Part shown: positions 1 through 11,611 of the stretch, one piece after another | Position numbering within the stretch: position 1 is the first letter of the stretch | How the letters are laid out: every line of letters starts with the position of its first letter | The notes under the pieces: model-generated | Databases searched by the model: none | What the model was told of the DNA's origin: nothing | The model's input: only the letters and a program-made list of their open reading frames with translations | NCBI RefSeq assembly: GCF_017591425.1 | Contig: NW_024467121.1 | Coordinates: 1,364,001 to 1,428,000, forward strand | Length of the DNA stretch: 64,000 bases | DNA from: Ochotona curzoniae | Lineage: Eukaryota > Chordata > Mammalia > Lagomorpha > Ochotonidae | Direction of reading: 5' to 3' | Made by a program: the position numbers and the translations under genes

Positions 1-769
1 TGGAGCATAACTCTTGTCAGGCTGTTAGTGCATGGAGTCAACCTCCAGTACATCACAGGTCCCCAGACCTCTCTGTTACCATGTGCTCTCTGTGGCCGCC
101 GAGGTGTTAACTTTTTTGTGTTCCTACTCCATCTGGAGCTTTGTATCTCTCTGGAGTTCTCAGGGTAGTCTCTGTCCCTGCAGTTGTTCCCCACTGGTGT
201 AGACAACTGTGGCTTGTTACTTGATGTGTTTTAACCTGTGCAGTCATCCAGGCAGTTCTTGGGCATTTTACATAGCCTTAAGCATCAAATGTTGCCTCTT
301 ACCCATGATTGGCTTGGTCAGCCCTTGTCCTTTCCCACAGTGAGCAAATTTCAGTTGCGCTCTGGCATAGGAGTGCTTGCTATACCTGCCAGCAGCCCTG
401 GTCTTCGCCTGGACCTGGGCCACTGAGGGGCGTTCCTCAGGCACCCCTGAACCTACCCACGCTCCTCACTCTTCTTGGAGGGCCCCACCCGCCCCTCCTT
501 TTAACTCAGTCCTAGTCTGAGGACAAACAGTTCTCTGAGGTCGAGAGGTTATGATATTGTAGCTGATGGCTGTTTGTTTTATGCTTCCTCTTTATTGTTA
601 GGGTGGGAGTGGTACTCCTAGTTTTTCTAGAACTGTGCAGAAGCAAAATCCTTGCCTGGAGTATTGACAAAGTCATTTACCAGGTCCTCTCCTTGGTCCC
701 CTTTAACTGTTCACTCCCATCCCACCACACACACTTTCTTAGAGGGCAGAACATCCAGTTTGATCACAG

Positions 770-900
770 CATGCCTTGCCTGCAATCCTTTGGTGGCTTT
801 CTTGCTCTTAGAACAATTAAATTCCTAAATTGGGCCCTTGCTTGCCTCTTCTACCCAACCTTGCCCCATACTCCCACACTCATTTGTGTTCCTTCTTTCT
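770..900 (+). mobile_element. L2 fragment, left piece
   Basis: The sequence resembles the L2 3' region (cytosine-rich, GGCCCTTGCTTGCCTCTT-like). It is split from a matching right piece at 1265-1345 by a CSINE. Confidence 0.45.
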
Positions 901-916
901 TTTTTTTTTTTTTTTA

Positions 917-1239
917 AGATTTATCTATTTTTATTGGAAGGATGGATATACAGAGAGGAGGAGAGACAGAGAGGAAGATCTTCTGTCTGATGGTTCACTC
1001 CCCAAGTGGCTGCAATAACCACAGCTGAGCCAATTCAAAGACAGGAGATAGGATCCTCTTCTAGGTCTCCCATGCGGGTGCAGGGTCCCAAGGCTTTGGG
1101 CCGTCCTCAACTGCTTTCCTAGGCCACAAGCAGGGAACTGGATGGGAAATGGGGTTAACAGGATTAGAACCGGTGCCCATATGGGATCCCGGCGCATGCA
1201 ATATGAAGACTTTAGCCACTAGGCTACCATGCCGGGCCC
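917..1239 (-). mobile_element. CSINE, full length, inserted in L2
   Basis: It has a complete A-rich tail, GAGAGACAGAG block, CCCATATGGGATCC box and tRNA-like head in reverse orientation. It is little diverged, so recent. Confidence 0.9.
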
Positions 1240-1264
1240 TCCTTCCCCCCTCTTTACCCACTCT

Positions 1265-1345
1265 TCTTATTTCAACCAGATGTCACGTCCACCTCATTTC
1301 CCCAGAGACAGCTGCCTGCGCTTTCTGTCTGCATTAATTTTCCTA
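1265..1345 (+). mobile_element. L2 fragment, right piece
   Basis: It resembles the L2 tail segment that includes ATGTCAC and CCCCAGAGA-like words, in the order expected after the left piece. Confidence 0.35.
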
Positions 1346-1619
1346 TCAAAAATACTCTCCGATGGCCGTAGCTCATGAGCCCTTCCTACACTCTGTGTCT
1401 GCCAACTTCATTAATGCCAGCCTCAGAATTCAAGATGGCAAAGACCAGGTTTTTTTCACGTGCCATTAAATGGCTGCCACACACTGCCAGTGCCAGCTCA
1501 GTCGAATGGTTAGTCACTATTGTTATGAGACTTGCTTCTTGCACAGCAATCCTGTGCTACACCACAGAGCTGGAAAACACCACAGAGGTCTTGTTCTCCA
1601 GGAATTACACTTAAAATTA

Positions 1620-1910
1620 TCCGTTATCAGCTATCCGACTCCTGGGACTATATCCACAGGAAATAAAGCAACATATGAAAGAGTTACCCACACTCGCACA
1701 TTTATAGTAGCTCAAGTCACAACGGTGAGATATGGAATCAAGCCAGATGACCATCAAAGGAAGACTAGATGAAGAAAATGTTTATAAAAGCAATGGAATA
1801 TTACACAGCCAAAAAGAGGAATGAAATCCTGACATATGTAACAAAATGGATGCAATTAGACATCATTATGCTAAGTGAAATAGGCAAGTCCCCCAAAACA
1901 GAAATATTAT
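1620..1910 (+). mobile_element. LINE-1 3' end fragment
   Basis: It contains the L1 end-of-ORF2/3' UTR signatures: ACTCCTGGGACTATATCC, the ATGGAATATTACACAGCC region, GAATGAAATCCTGACATA and ATTATGCTAAGTGAAATA. Confidence 0.8.
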
Positions 1911-2009
1911 TTTTCTTATTTGTAGCAGCTACTGTATACAGACAGGATAAAAATTATGTGAATGTCAGTTCTTTTGGTATACAGGTCTAAATGTTGCATC
2001 ACTGAACCA

Positions 2010-2650
2010 TTCTCGGGGGTCCCTCTAGCGGGGGCCGGGACTTGAGATGTGACGTCCATGCCGAGAAGAAATTTGGGACACAAGGGACGCAAAGGCAAGA
2101 TGAATCAATGAACAATTTATTGAATTTTTCTGGTGCATTTTATACCAATTGTTTGTAAAACAAGCAGGCTGGTTAACTATACAAGTTAACTATACAAAAG
2201 CATACAAGCCGTTTCAACAACAGCTCACAAGGGATTTGTAAAAACAATCACCAGGTCTTAGGCAACAGCATAAGTAAACATGAGTCACAGGAACCAACAC
2301 CAGTAAACAAACAAATCTCACTAGGAAAGGAATCTAACAGCACTTTGCACTCAGATACATTGTTTAGACCACAACAGGAAGAGGAAGAAGATGATGAAGA
2401 CGCCTCACACCTATCCAGGCACACTTCCTGCAATCTCAGCAGGAAGTTTGCTTCCTGCATCATTCTCGGTCTGCTGAGAACGTTTGAGATTGGGGTCCTT
2501 GGACATTTGCTGGTCTGGCTTTTGCGGGGGTAGTCCTTCAACAAATCGTGCCACATAAATGCAATATGCTCATTCTGCATGTTTGAGAAAGTGGATTGGG
2601 GGATAGTGTCCTTTATTTGGGTGTTCGGTATGAGGGTATTAGAAAACAAA
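2010..2650 (-). mobile_element. Solo LTR-like element in an OLAH intron, antisense
   Basis: On the minus strand a TATAAAA-like box (near 2140) is followed by AATAAA (near 2122) and a GC-rich U5-like end with CCCCCGAG near 2017. This is the U3-R-U5 order of a retroviral LTR. A 133-residue Ser-rich ORF here is probably a by-product. The termini and family are not defined. Confidence 0.45.
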
Positions 2651-2961
2651 AAGACTCACTGGTGAGTACACTTGTTAACATGGGGACTGTGTATTAATGA
2701 AATATTGAACCTTTTCAAATGTATCAGCTGCAACGCGCCACACTGAGTCATATGGGAGCCCAGTACTATCCTTCTGCCTCTCAATATTTTAGAAGTTACG
2801 TGTTGGGAAATGCTCTCCGTTTGTTCCTGAGGGGGCATGGTACCCTGGTGAAAACTAGGCCCGTGCTGTTGACACTAGCAGCATCAGTGATATTATTAAC
2901 AGGAAAAGATCCTAGGATGTCGATGATGAAAAATTACTCACCCATTCTTTTATGTTTGCAG

Positions 2962-3044
2962 CTTTGAGACACCCTCCAAGGCCATTTTTTCTTGTGACTT
3001 CACTTGCTTTCTTGGAACTGATGATATCGCAAAGGATATGGAAG
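2962..3044 (+). CDS. OLAH: OLAH penultimate coding exon
   Basis: The 83 bp exon starts with one base completing a codon, then encodes 27 residues from FETPSKAI to DDIAKDME, and ends with the first base of an Ala codon. It holds the triad Asp. It has a CAG acceptor and a GTGAAA donor. Confidence 0.9.
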
Positions 3045-3528
3045 GTGAAATTATTTTTACTATTTTCACGGTTGTATTGGGATAACATAGTTCACATGTG
3101 GTTTTCAGCTAACATCACCTGGCAGCTATCACAATAAGTAGAAAATTGGTCCAGCTTTTATTTAGTGTAAGGGGAGAGATGCTGGTCCTATGCAACTTGA
3201 GAGAACACAGGTTAAGACTGCTGGATATTGATAGGTCTTAGTGAAATTAAAAACTCGGTACATCCAGAACCTGAGACCTTGGGAGTAACCCTACTACCCA
3301 GTGTCAGTTCTCAGGGAAATGCTAGCTGGAAAGAAATCTCTAGTTGTGGTTGATACATGTCATTTGTTACTATTTTTTTTTTTAGCCTGGAAAGATGTCA
3401 CCAGTGGAAGTCTCGATGTTCACGTGCTTCCTGGAAACCACTTTTATCTTAAGGAACTGGACAATGAGAACTTCATCAAGAATTACATAGCCAAGTGTCT
3501 AGAATTATCATCGCTTGCCAATTTTTAG
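2962..3528 (+). CDS. OLAH: OLAH, 3' part of coding sequence (last two exons)
   Basis: This is the C-terminal part of oleoyl-ACP hydrolase, the type II thioesterase that releases medium-chain fatty acids from cytosolic fatty acid synthase. Two exons, 2962-3044 and 3386-3528, join in phase (final G plus CC gives Ala) and encode about 74 residues ending in LSSLANF, against SSISNF in human. The alpha/beta-hydrolase tail is recognisable: the strand [17 protein letters not shown] carries the Asp of the Ser-Asp-His triad, and PGNHFYL carries the catalytic His. The nucleophile Ser lies in upstream exons outside the window. Both acceptors (TTTGCAG and a T-run ending in TAG) and the GTGAAA donor are intact, with no stop or frameshift. 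ACBD7 follows on the opposite strand, as in human 10p13. Identity is from recall of the human protein and I am confident in it. Confidence 0.93.
3386..3528 (+). CDS. OLAH: OLAH last coding exon
   Basis: Two bases complete Ala, followed by 46 residues from WKDVTSG to SSLANF and a TAG stop. It contains the catalytic His in PGNHFYL, where human has PGGHFYL. The acceptor follows an uninterrupted T tract. Confidence 0.93.
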
Positions 3529-3870
3529 ATATTTTCCTTGTGGTCTTTAAGTAGTCAAAGCGTGCCAAGCTTCTCAGTTATTCAGATGTTTGCTTAATAG
3601 TTTTATTCAGAGATTGAAAATTATCCATTCTCTGTTCTCAAGGTGATTTGTTACACACACATCTATGTCTTCACGGGAACGAAAGTTAAAGACACAGCAC
3701 ATCCTCTGGCAGAGACCTTTATCTTCTCATTAGAATCTAATTTGATTCCCTTCTGTAGGAAGCTTGCAAAATCATGTTGAGCAAATCACCCATTTATTTG
3801 CTTCAATTATGTTAATGGTGGAAGTGATTAGCAAGAGAAATGCTTGAAATAAATGACTGTTCCACCAAAA
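3529..3870 (+). other. OLAH: OLAH 3' UTR with AATAAA signal
   Basis: AT-rich sequence follows the OLAH stop. The first AATAAA on the + strand is at 3848-3853, so a 3' end near 3870 is likely. The cleavage point is inferred. Confidence 0.5.
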
Positions 3871-4679
3871 TACTATGGGCTCAAGGTTTGACCTAATTTT
3901 TTAGACATCTAGTAGCACCTTTACTTAGAAGACATAATCTGCTTGATTAGAAGATGGCCCTAATCAGCTACTGTCACCTGTACCAGTCCTCAGAATGCCT
4001 CCTTCTGGGGGCTCCTTTGGCACCACTGCCTGGTGGCTGTGGATGGCCCTGTTACCCTGGCCATAACTGTTTGGGGTCTAAAGTGAGCCCTCCCAGTGAT
4101 GGTGAACTCTAGGGTCTGGCCCGTGGTGGGTGGGTGACCTAGCACAATGCCATTCCCAATAGGCTGCCTCGGTTTCACTCTGAAAACAAAAAACAAAAAA
4201 CAGAACTTGATATAGGGAAAGAGCAGCAGCTGAAAACAAACAGGAGCCAAGAGTAAAAGCAGTTTTAGAAGGGTCAGAATAATGGCAGCGTACTACAAAT
4301 GGGATCCACAAATGGCTGCGAAGAGGGCCAAGTGTAACCATGAACTCTACTCGTTTATGCTGACCGTGCAATTCAGTTCTCCTGATTTACTGTTCCCTTC
4401 AGCTCTTCACAATAAACTACTACTGAATAAGACCAGTGACTCCTCCTTGAAGCCCACACCACTCAACACAGTATTACACACTAAAATGTGAAATCTGGAA
4501 AGGTTAAAGCATCAGTAAGTTTATCATCACACAACATGAGTTCCTATTTTTGTTACTGTTTTAAAGTAATGTACATAGGGTCTTACTAAATAAGATTTGG
4601 AAAAGTATATACAGGAAACATTCTTCCAAATTTCTCATTCCTTTCTAACAAAGTACACATGATATATAAAATTACTGGG

Positions 4680-5760
4680 AAAGGCCAGTGCACATGAGAG
4701 CCAGGATTGTGGGAACAGCCTAGTAGGGGCATAAGGGGTCTTCCAGACTGCGCCACTGTACCTGCGGTGCACATGAGAGCCAGTGCTGGGGATGGGTTGG
4801 GTCATATCACTGCATCCAAAGGTGCTTCTGGAACTGGGACTAAGAGTCAGCCTGGTAGTATTCCTGGAGGCTACTCCCCGCTCAACACCACCCCAACCAG
4901 GCTGACACACTCACAGATGCATATGGGATTCAGAGCAGATTGCGGTCTGGACCAGGATGCAGCACTGCTGGGGCGCATGAGAACTGGAGCTGAGGATGAG
5001 CTGGGTAAGGAGTGAGCCCCCTGAATTGTATGTGCGCCTTAAACTGACACGATCCCCGATTTCAGGGAACACCATGTATACTCCCGCCCTGCAGCACATA
5101 TTGCAAGGTGAGGCCACCTCTGTTGCTGATTACTGCGAAGGGATGAAGAACATACCCACATGTACATGAAAGACAACTGGCTCCTCTAATCCAGCAGAAG
5201 ACCTCAAATACCTCTGCAAAGGGTGGAAAGAAAAGCAAGTGGCACACTTCAGGCCAAGTTCCACAGAAAGCACCTAGGCCTGTGGACACTCTGAGGCAGA
5301 CATGGACAACCAACAGGCCTTAGAACATACACGGAGAGAACAAGAGCCCTGGGAGGACAGATGGACTAAGTCACCTTTTAAGAGCAATTAAGATGATGCA
5401 GGGGACACAGCTATAGAGGGAAAGGCCAGACCAGCCATAAGGATCCACGAGATGAGGGTCAAAATTAGGACAACTCTGCAGCAAGCGTAGGGCCACAAAG
5501 CAGAAGTCACACTTCCTCTGCTCCATGTCAGTCTTACCCATCTATCACTCAAGTAACACTCCCAGGACATTGTTCCTCTCTCTGAGACACTGAGGTTGCA
5601 TCTGGTGACCATTACTGTCCCTGACACTAATGTAGTCTGAAAACAAGGAACAGCACAACCCCTTCCACATGTCCCAACCCCACAGAAGCAAGAGGGAAGG
5701 CAGAGACAATTCTCTCCTCACACCCATCCCAACCAGTGGCCCACATGAGTCTGCAGTCCC
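4680..5760. repeat. Unclassified repeat-like block
   Basis: The word GTGCACATGAGAGCCAG occurs twice, 79 bases apart (4688-4704 and 4767-4783), and a related CGCATGAGAACTGGAG follows near 4974. The base composition differs from the AT-rich flanks. It may be part of a lagomorph L1 or an ERV; I could not place it. Confidence 0.3.
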
Positions 5761-5899
5761 CTCATCTTTGTCATAAATGTTAACAAGTTAAATTTTAAAA
5801 AAATAAACACAAAATCATTGGGGAAGGTGTTGAGTTAGAATTCATATAACCAATTTGGGAAAGAAATAGTTTTAAGAAAATTCTACTAAATGGTTAGTG

Positions 5900-6720
5900 A
5901 GTATTTGACTTCACCCTGCAGTTCCATACTGGTTTCCAGGGCCCCCTTACAGAGACAGGTTCCAAAATAATTTGGGTTTATGAAACTATTTTAGCCACTA
6001 TGGTCTGCAGACAGGAGTCTCTAATGTGTCTGATACCGAGCTGTTGGCCAGGCTTTTCTTTGCCTCTTCACCAGGGGAGGTGAGGTCCATGCAGGATTCA
6101 GGCCTTTGTGTGATGGTGTCAAATTGACCCCTATGGAATACTCAGAAACTCTGTGTCTCTTGTTCCAAGTAAGACTAGCATCTGGGTCTGTGAGGATGAG
6201 GGAAATGACCCTGCTGCCATGTGGGTCTGCACCATCAGCTGGTAAGGGGTCTGAAGAGATCATGCACAGAAACCTGACTGGTGTCTCTTGCTCTATGTGT
6301 TGGGACTCTAGCCTAGGACATCAGCTGCTGGCCTGTGGACTTCAGTAGCTCCACTGCTGGGACTCAGGCTGCTGCCTCCAATTGAGAGCTATACCTGGGC
6401 TTCCCTGGTTTGAAGGCCCCCATGCTCAGGCTAGGCTCCACTCCCAGTGTGCCAGGGTCTCTGGCCTGAAGCAACTGTCATGGGAATTCTCAGCTGCCAC
6501 AAACACATGAGGCAATTCTACCAATTCCCTCCTTGCAGATCTGCACAGACCCTAAAGCTTCTCTTTCGGACTCCAACACACCTCTGTTGTGAAAGACCAG
6601 GCCTAGCGTCACTGAGGCCTTCTCAGGCCTTGACTTCACTATGGAAGACTTCTGACTCTGCAGGCAAGTCTTAATAGATTTAAGAGTTAGCTTTACTTTT
6701 CAGAATATTCCAGCAGGTCA
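5900..6720. other. Intergenic block, unassigned
   Basis: GC-moderate sequence with no intact ORF above 80 codons and no recognised family. It may be old repeat. Confidence 0.25.
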
Positions 6721-6844
6721 GTCGACCCTGATTATTAAAATAATTAAACTTTTTGCAAGAACTATAGATTCTCACAGTTAAGAAAATAATACAGACAGTT
6801 CCCAGAGCCTTTTCCCCAATATGTATGACATGTGACTATAGTGT

Positions 6845-7020
6845 AACATCACACCCAGGGTGCTGACATGGCTACAGGGGAGATACAGAACAACCCAACC
6901 ACAGGAACCTTCCTGCTGTACTTTCACAGTCACACCTGCCATGTTCCTCCCTGGCAACCACTCTTACATTCCTTACGTTAGTAATTTTGCCATTTTAGAT
7001 ATATTAACTAAATACGAAAA
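6845..7020 (+). mobile_element. Old L1M 3' UTR fragment
   Basis: It has the words CCCTGGCAACCACTCT and TTTTGCCATTTT, typical of old L1M 3' UTRs. Confidence 0.5.
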
Positions 7021-7168
7021 CTAAAAAAGCTTGTAGAAATGGTGACCGCGAAAATGTGTATTATAAAAATTATAATTCTATGCATATATTTGAACATTTT
7101 TATACCAAAGTAAACTTTTAATTCCATTTTTAAAGAACCTTTTGAAGAATTCCCACAGCATTAAACAA

Positions 7169-7455
7169 CACATGGTGGCAGGTGTTTGATGCAGTAGCTG
7201 AAACACAGATTGGGATGTTCACATCCCACCCTGGGTGGATTGAGTTCAAGTCTGGCTTCCACTTCTGATTCCAGCTTCCTGCAACAGGTGATGGCTCAAG
7301 TAGTTAGGTTTCTGCCACTCTACCAGGAGACCTGAATTGTTTTCCTGGCTCCTGGCCCCAACCCTGCCTAGCTCTACCTGTTGCAGGCATTTGGGGGATG
7401 AACCAGAGATTAGAACCCTAGCTCTCTGTCAGATTAAAATAACTTTAAAAAACAC
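7169..7455 (+). mobile_element. CSINE, old
   Basis: Diverged head, GATTCCAGCTTCCTGC and CTCCTGGCC blocks are present in the right order. The tail is short. Confidence 0.7.
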
Positions 7456-8121
7456 TTGAGGTCAAGTTTTCAAATCATACTGTATTAACCCTGAACTCTT
7501 TTCCAAGGAATACAGACACACTTTGGAAGGAAGACATTAAATCTACAGAATCTCAAATAGGTTTCTAAACTGTTAAAATGAATCTATCTCCTTTCAAAGA
7601 ACTTGTGTATTGGCCAGAAACTGTAGCAAGAGCCAGTATTCAAGACTCTGCATCTTCATTCTGATGAAACTGGACCTGAGTATGCAACAGTGATTCTGCT
7701 AATCACTAGACACACTTTTATCTTACTTTTTTGATCTCTTCATCTTAAGGTTTAAAATGTGAAGAAATTGTAGATTCTCATGGCAGCTTTCTTCTTTGAA
7801 GAATGATGGGTAGCCACTTTTGTTTTACACAGAATTGGCTTTCATATGAGCGCATGATGACAGTCAGTGCCTTCAAATCTTACAACTACCCTGCGACAGC
7901 AATATTACTTTCCTTCCTCCAAGGTCACCTTGAAAATCACGGAGGACTGAGACCCAGCCATTCTGTGACCCCTATAGTCCCTATATCTAGGTGAGCCCAA
8001 AGCTACACATGGTAACAAGAAATCATTTTGCTACTGATTCTTAATAATCTGCATTTCTTACACCAATAACTAACTCATTATACACAATTGCCCTTCTATT
8101 TTACCAGAGGAATTTACTTTT

Positions 8122-8452
8122 TAAAAAAGATGTATTTATATATTTGAAAGGCAGAATTACAAAGAGAAGGGGACACAAGGAGGGACACTGAGAGATCGTC
8201 CATCTGCTGGTTCACTTTGCAAATGGCCACAACAGATATATTGTGCCAAACCAAAGCCAGGAACCTCCTCCAAGTCTCCCACCATTGGTGGCAGAGGCCC
8301 AAGCACTTGAGCCATAATGTGCTGCTTTCCCAGCTGCATTAGCAGAGAAATGGATTGCCAGTGGAGCAGCTGAACTTGCATCAGAGCCCACATGGGATGC
8401 CAGCGCTACAAAATAGCGCTTAACAAAGTGGCTGCACCATCATGCTGGTCAC
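8122..8452 (-). mobile_element. CSINE, old, downstream of ACBD7
   Basis: The tail, CTGCTGGTTCACT, CCACATGGGATGCC and head blocks are in reverse order. It abuts the ACBD7 3' end. Confidence 0.75.
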
Positions 8453-8500
8453 TGTAATTTAAAAAAATAACTTGAGAGTCACCCGATTTATCAAGTAAAA

Positions 8501-8662
8501 TTTAATCAGTGTCCAGTTACACAATATTCCTAATTAAGTATTATAAATCATGTTAATAGCAAAAATACAGAATAATAGAGAACACATTTTGCCATTCAAT
8601 GTTAGCTTGTGATACCTTCACCGTGAAAGTTCCAGGAGGAAAAACCTCTGCTCTGCTGGTTT
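8501..8662 (-). other. ACBD7: ACBD7 3' UTR, possible ATTAAA signal
   Basis: Downstream of the stop on the minus strand, the first poly(A)-like hexamer is ATTAAA (complement of 8501-8506), just before a CSINE. The real 3' end may differ. Confidence 0.35.
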
Positions 8663-8736
8663 CTAAATTCCATATTTTCCAATCAGCTCGTTAGCTTTAG
8701 AAACGTAGGCACGCATGGCCTCATCCTTTGACAACC
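8663..8736 (-). CDS. ACBD7: ACBD7 exon 4, C terminus
   Basis: The exon encodes [23 protein letters not shown] and a TAG stop. The KYGI end is the family-typical C terminus. Confidence 0.93.
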
Positions 8737-11611
8737 CTAGAAAGACATAAAAAACAGGTTCCCTCACAGATTGGTGCATGGGGAAGTGAACAAGGTTTGT
8801 TTTAGATTTGTTAAGGAGTTCCAAACCTTTTTGGAGGTTCCACGCTTCCCACTTGGCCTTGCCTTTTAAGTCTAACATTGCTGGACATGCTGCCAAAAAA
8901 GAAGAGACACTTTCATGTTGACTTAGTACTGCTTCTATAAATACTGTTAAACCAAGTTCATCATTATTCTTTCTTAAATAGCCACTTAGTACCGATATTA
9001 ATGTCCCCAACAATGGCTTGCTTGTACAGCCCGTAGAGTGCTTTCAATTCTTCATCACTAGGTCGTGCCTTCAGCTTCCTCACGTCTTCGGCGGCTCTGT
9101 CAAAATCAGCCTAAACCAGAATACAAAACAAAACAAAAGACACATACAGTGCATTTGCTACTGTCAGGCCGATCCATGTTCATTTCAGGGTGTGTGCCTC
9201 CAGGAAGTGGGGACTCAGAGGAAGTGGAAGAAGGTTCAGTTAGAAGTGAACCACCATGCAGGTGTTGTGGCACTTCAGTGGGTGCTGACCCAGCTCCCTG
9301 CTGATGCATTTTGGGAGGAAGCAGATGATGGGCCAAGTGTGTGGGCCCTGTCACCCACATGGGAAACCAAGATGGAGTTCTGGACTCCTAGCACCTGGCC
9401 CAGCCTGGACTATCGGGTGCTTATGGAGAATGGATCAGAGGATGACAGATTCCTCTCTGTTACTCTGCCTTTTAAGGAGGTGTAAAAAAAAAAAAAATTT
9501 TAAATTCTGCTTTCACAATTATCCTAATTACTTGAACTCATAGATAGATTGTTTTCCAGGTAGTTACCTGATATTTAGATATAGCACATGGAATTAAATA
9601 AAATCTTTCCTAGTAACAAACAATGCTCAGCTATCTGAGTTTTCTAAAAGGAAATCATACTCAGTGAAACTTAATGACTTCCATGGAACTGCTTTCCCAA
9701 ACCCACACCTCACTGTACGCAGGAACTCAAGCCCGTACCCCTTCCTCTCCCAGAGCTCAGCACGGCAGCAACACGCGGTGAACACCCCAACGGCCAGGGC
9801 TTGGCTAGCCCATGGGGATACAAGGGGCGCTCTGCCTGCAGTGGCCCAGAGCCTGGCAGGAGGTGAGTACGTAATGTGCTGCAAAGGAGCACAAATGCCA
9901 AATGCACATATCATTGTATGTGCCCACACTGCTAAATTTAAATAGGTCACTCAACTATACGGTTGTTTTTCAAAAGGTATTTTCCTCCAGTATTCTTTGC
10001 TCAATTACTTCAGAGGCACCCCCCTCCCCCCACCACACAGAGAAACTTTCCATCTACTAGTTCATTTCCCAGTTGCCCACAACAGTCAGAGCAGGTCAGT
10101 AAGTAACGGGAAATTGGTTAGGGTCTCCCTTGTGGTGGCAGGAACCCAAGTTGTTCTTGAGCCATCATCTGACACCTCCCAGAGTGCTCATTAACAGAAA
10201 GCCACACCCCTGTAGGAGGGATGTGGTCTCCCGACCTGGCAAACACCTGCCACTCCTCCAATACCAGGAACACTCAATTAAATGGATGACAGACACTATC
10301 CTGGTGGTCAATGTGGATATTTCTTGGCATGCTGCTTTCCTGTAATGTCTTTCAGCTATTACATTCTCACTGAAGATTTTTTCCCCCCAAGATTTGTTTA
10401 TCTATTTGAAACAGAGCAATAGAGAGAAGGAAACCCCAAATGGCTGCAACAATTAAAGTCTGGGCCCGAAGGAAGGCAGGAGGATGAGCTCCAGCCAGGT
10501 CTCCTACGTGGGTGGCAGGGACTCAAGTACTTGGGGCCTCTTACGCTGCATTCCCAGAGTGCTCATTAGCAGGAAGCTGGACATGGAGTGAAACAGCAGG
10601 GACCAGAACTGCCACTAGGACATGGGATGCCTGTAATCCAAGTAGCAGCTTAACTCACGTGCTACAACACACATCCCAAAACATCTTTAAAGCTTTCAAC
10701 AGACAACAAAGTACTGAGTGACAAGGAAATTCTATCTTCTGAGTCTCGGCAAGTTTTGATTATTGGAGGGTGAGGGGAGGAGAGGGGAGCCTCAGCATTG
10801 GATCACATTGTCAAGCACAAGAGAAAAATCCATACATGTTTAGCGACAGGTTTATATTTACTGGACACTTAGCCCACACGCCAGGCACTTCCCACAAACC
10901 ATAGAGGCAGCCCATTGGAGAGCAAGCGTGCTGCAGTCTGAGAGAAGGGAAGTGAGGTACACAGAGGCTAAGGAACTATTTCACAGGCTGAGTAGAGACC
11001 AAGTAGAGACACGACCCAGCTGACAGGAGTGTGGACTTTTCTTCCACCTAAGCTTCTTGCCTGAAGAAATGGTTGAAGGTTAGCCATGCTCATTATATTC
11101 AATGTCATGCAATTTTGAACATTTATATTTTTGGAGAATAATGATGAGGAAATGCCCATAATAAAGTGCTAAGTGGAGAATCAAAACTAAACGTGAAAGC
11201 AACATAATGAGTGTGCATACATAAATCACACGTGTAAGCATATTTACATTCAGGCGCACAAAGAAAACATGCAAGGAAGCCACCCACCACATTAGCAGCG
11301 GCTATCTTCCAGCTCCTGGGGGATTGCGCCTCCTTTGACGTTCCAGGCGGTTTAACCAGTCCCTGGGGCCCCAGGAAGCTCGTGGTAAACAAATGACTCG
11401 ATTCAGTCTACACTGTCCTAAGGGTGCACTCTGGAAACGGTGGGGATGCCCCGAGGTTGGCCGTGAGCGCTCCCAGGAGGCGAGCGGCAGCTGCTGTGAG
11501 CTTAGCGGGGCAGGGGAGAGTCAAGTTCGCCACACGCTCTCCTTTTGGGGGCTCCTTCTCAAAGTACTCCTTCTCCCCACCCCCCATCTCCTGTGTTACC
11601 TGCAGAGACAT
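8663..11611 (-). CDS. ACBD7: ACBD7, complete acyl-CoA-binding domain protein 7
   Basis: This small cytosolic protein of the ACBP/DBI family binds long-chain acyl-CoA. Four coding exons (11600-11611, 8993-9110, 8827-8889, 8663-8736, complement) join in phase to 88 residues, the normal family length, starting MSLQADFD and ending ELIGKYGI. The whole chain is one ACB domain of four helices. Ligand-binding features are visible: YGLYKQA in helix 2, GKAKWEAWN in helix 3 and the Tyr of AYVSKANEL in helix 4. Exon 1 encodes only four residues and lies 2.5 kb upstream in a CpG island; the exon position matches human MALQ, with Ser for Ala at residue 2. All splice sites are GT-AG. The gene lies head-away from RPP38 and tail-to-tail with OLAH. 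No damage is seen. Confidence 0.95.
8827..8889 (-). CDS. ACBD7: ACBD7 exon 3
   Basis: The 63 bp exon encodes [20 protein letters not shown], the helix-3 core of the acyl-CoA site. The donor is GTTTGG, a weak match at +3 to +5, and the acceptor is GGCAG. Confidence 0.93.
8993..9110 (-). CDS. ACBD7: ACBD7 exon 2
   Basis: The 118 bp exon encodes [10 protein letters not shown] to AIVGDINI and ends with one base of an Ala codon. The acceptor is TTTAG and the donor GTACTA. Confidence 0.93.
9255..9500 (+). mobile_element. CSINE in ACBD7 intron 1
   Basis: Contains CACCCACATGGGAAACC, TCCTCTCTGTTACTCTG and a terminal A-run. It lies 145 bp upstream of exon 2, antisense to the gene. Confidence 0.7.
10036..10260 (-). 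mobile_element. CSINE fragment, ACBD7 intron 1
   Basis: Diverged central part in reverse orientation, with both ends decayed. Confidence 0.5.
10389..10679 (-). mobile_element. CSINE, ACBD7 intron 1
   Basis: AAGATTTGTTTATCTATTTG tail, then internal blocks, to a decayed head. Confidence 0.7.
10845..11040 (-). mobile_element. MIR
   Basis: Reads as the complement of MIR: a CCAGGCACTT core, then AAGTGAGGTACACAGAGGCT and ACCCAGCTGACAGG. Confidence 0.75.

Noticed and set aside
2248..2649. 133-codon minus-strand ORF with a Ser run
   Set aside because: It lies in the LTR-like element. The Ser run is a GAA-type simple repeat read in frame. No known protein.
9018..9485. 155-codon plus-strand ORF
   Set aside because: It is antisense to ACBD7 exon 2 and then runs through a CSINE.
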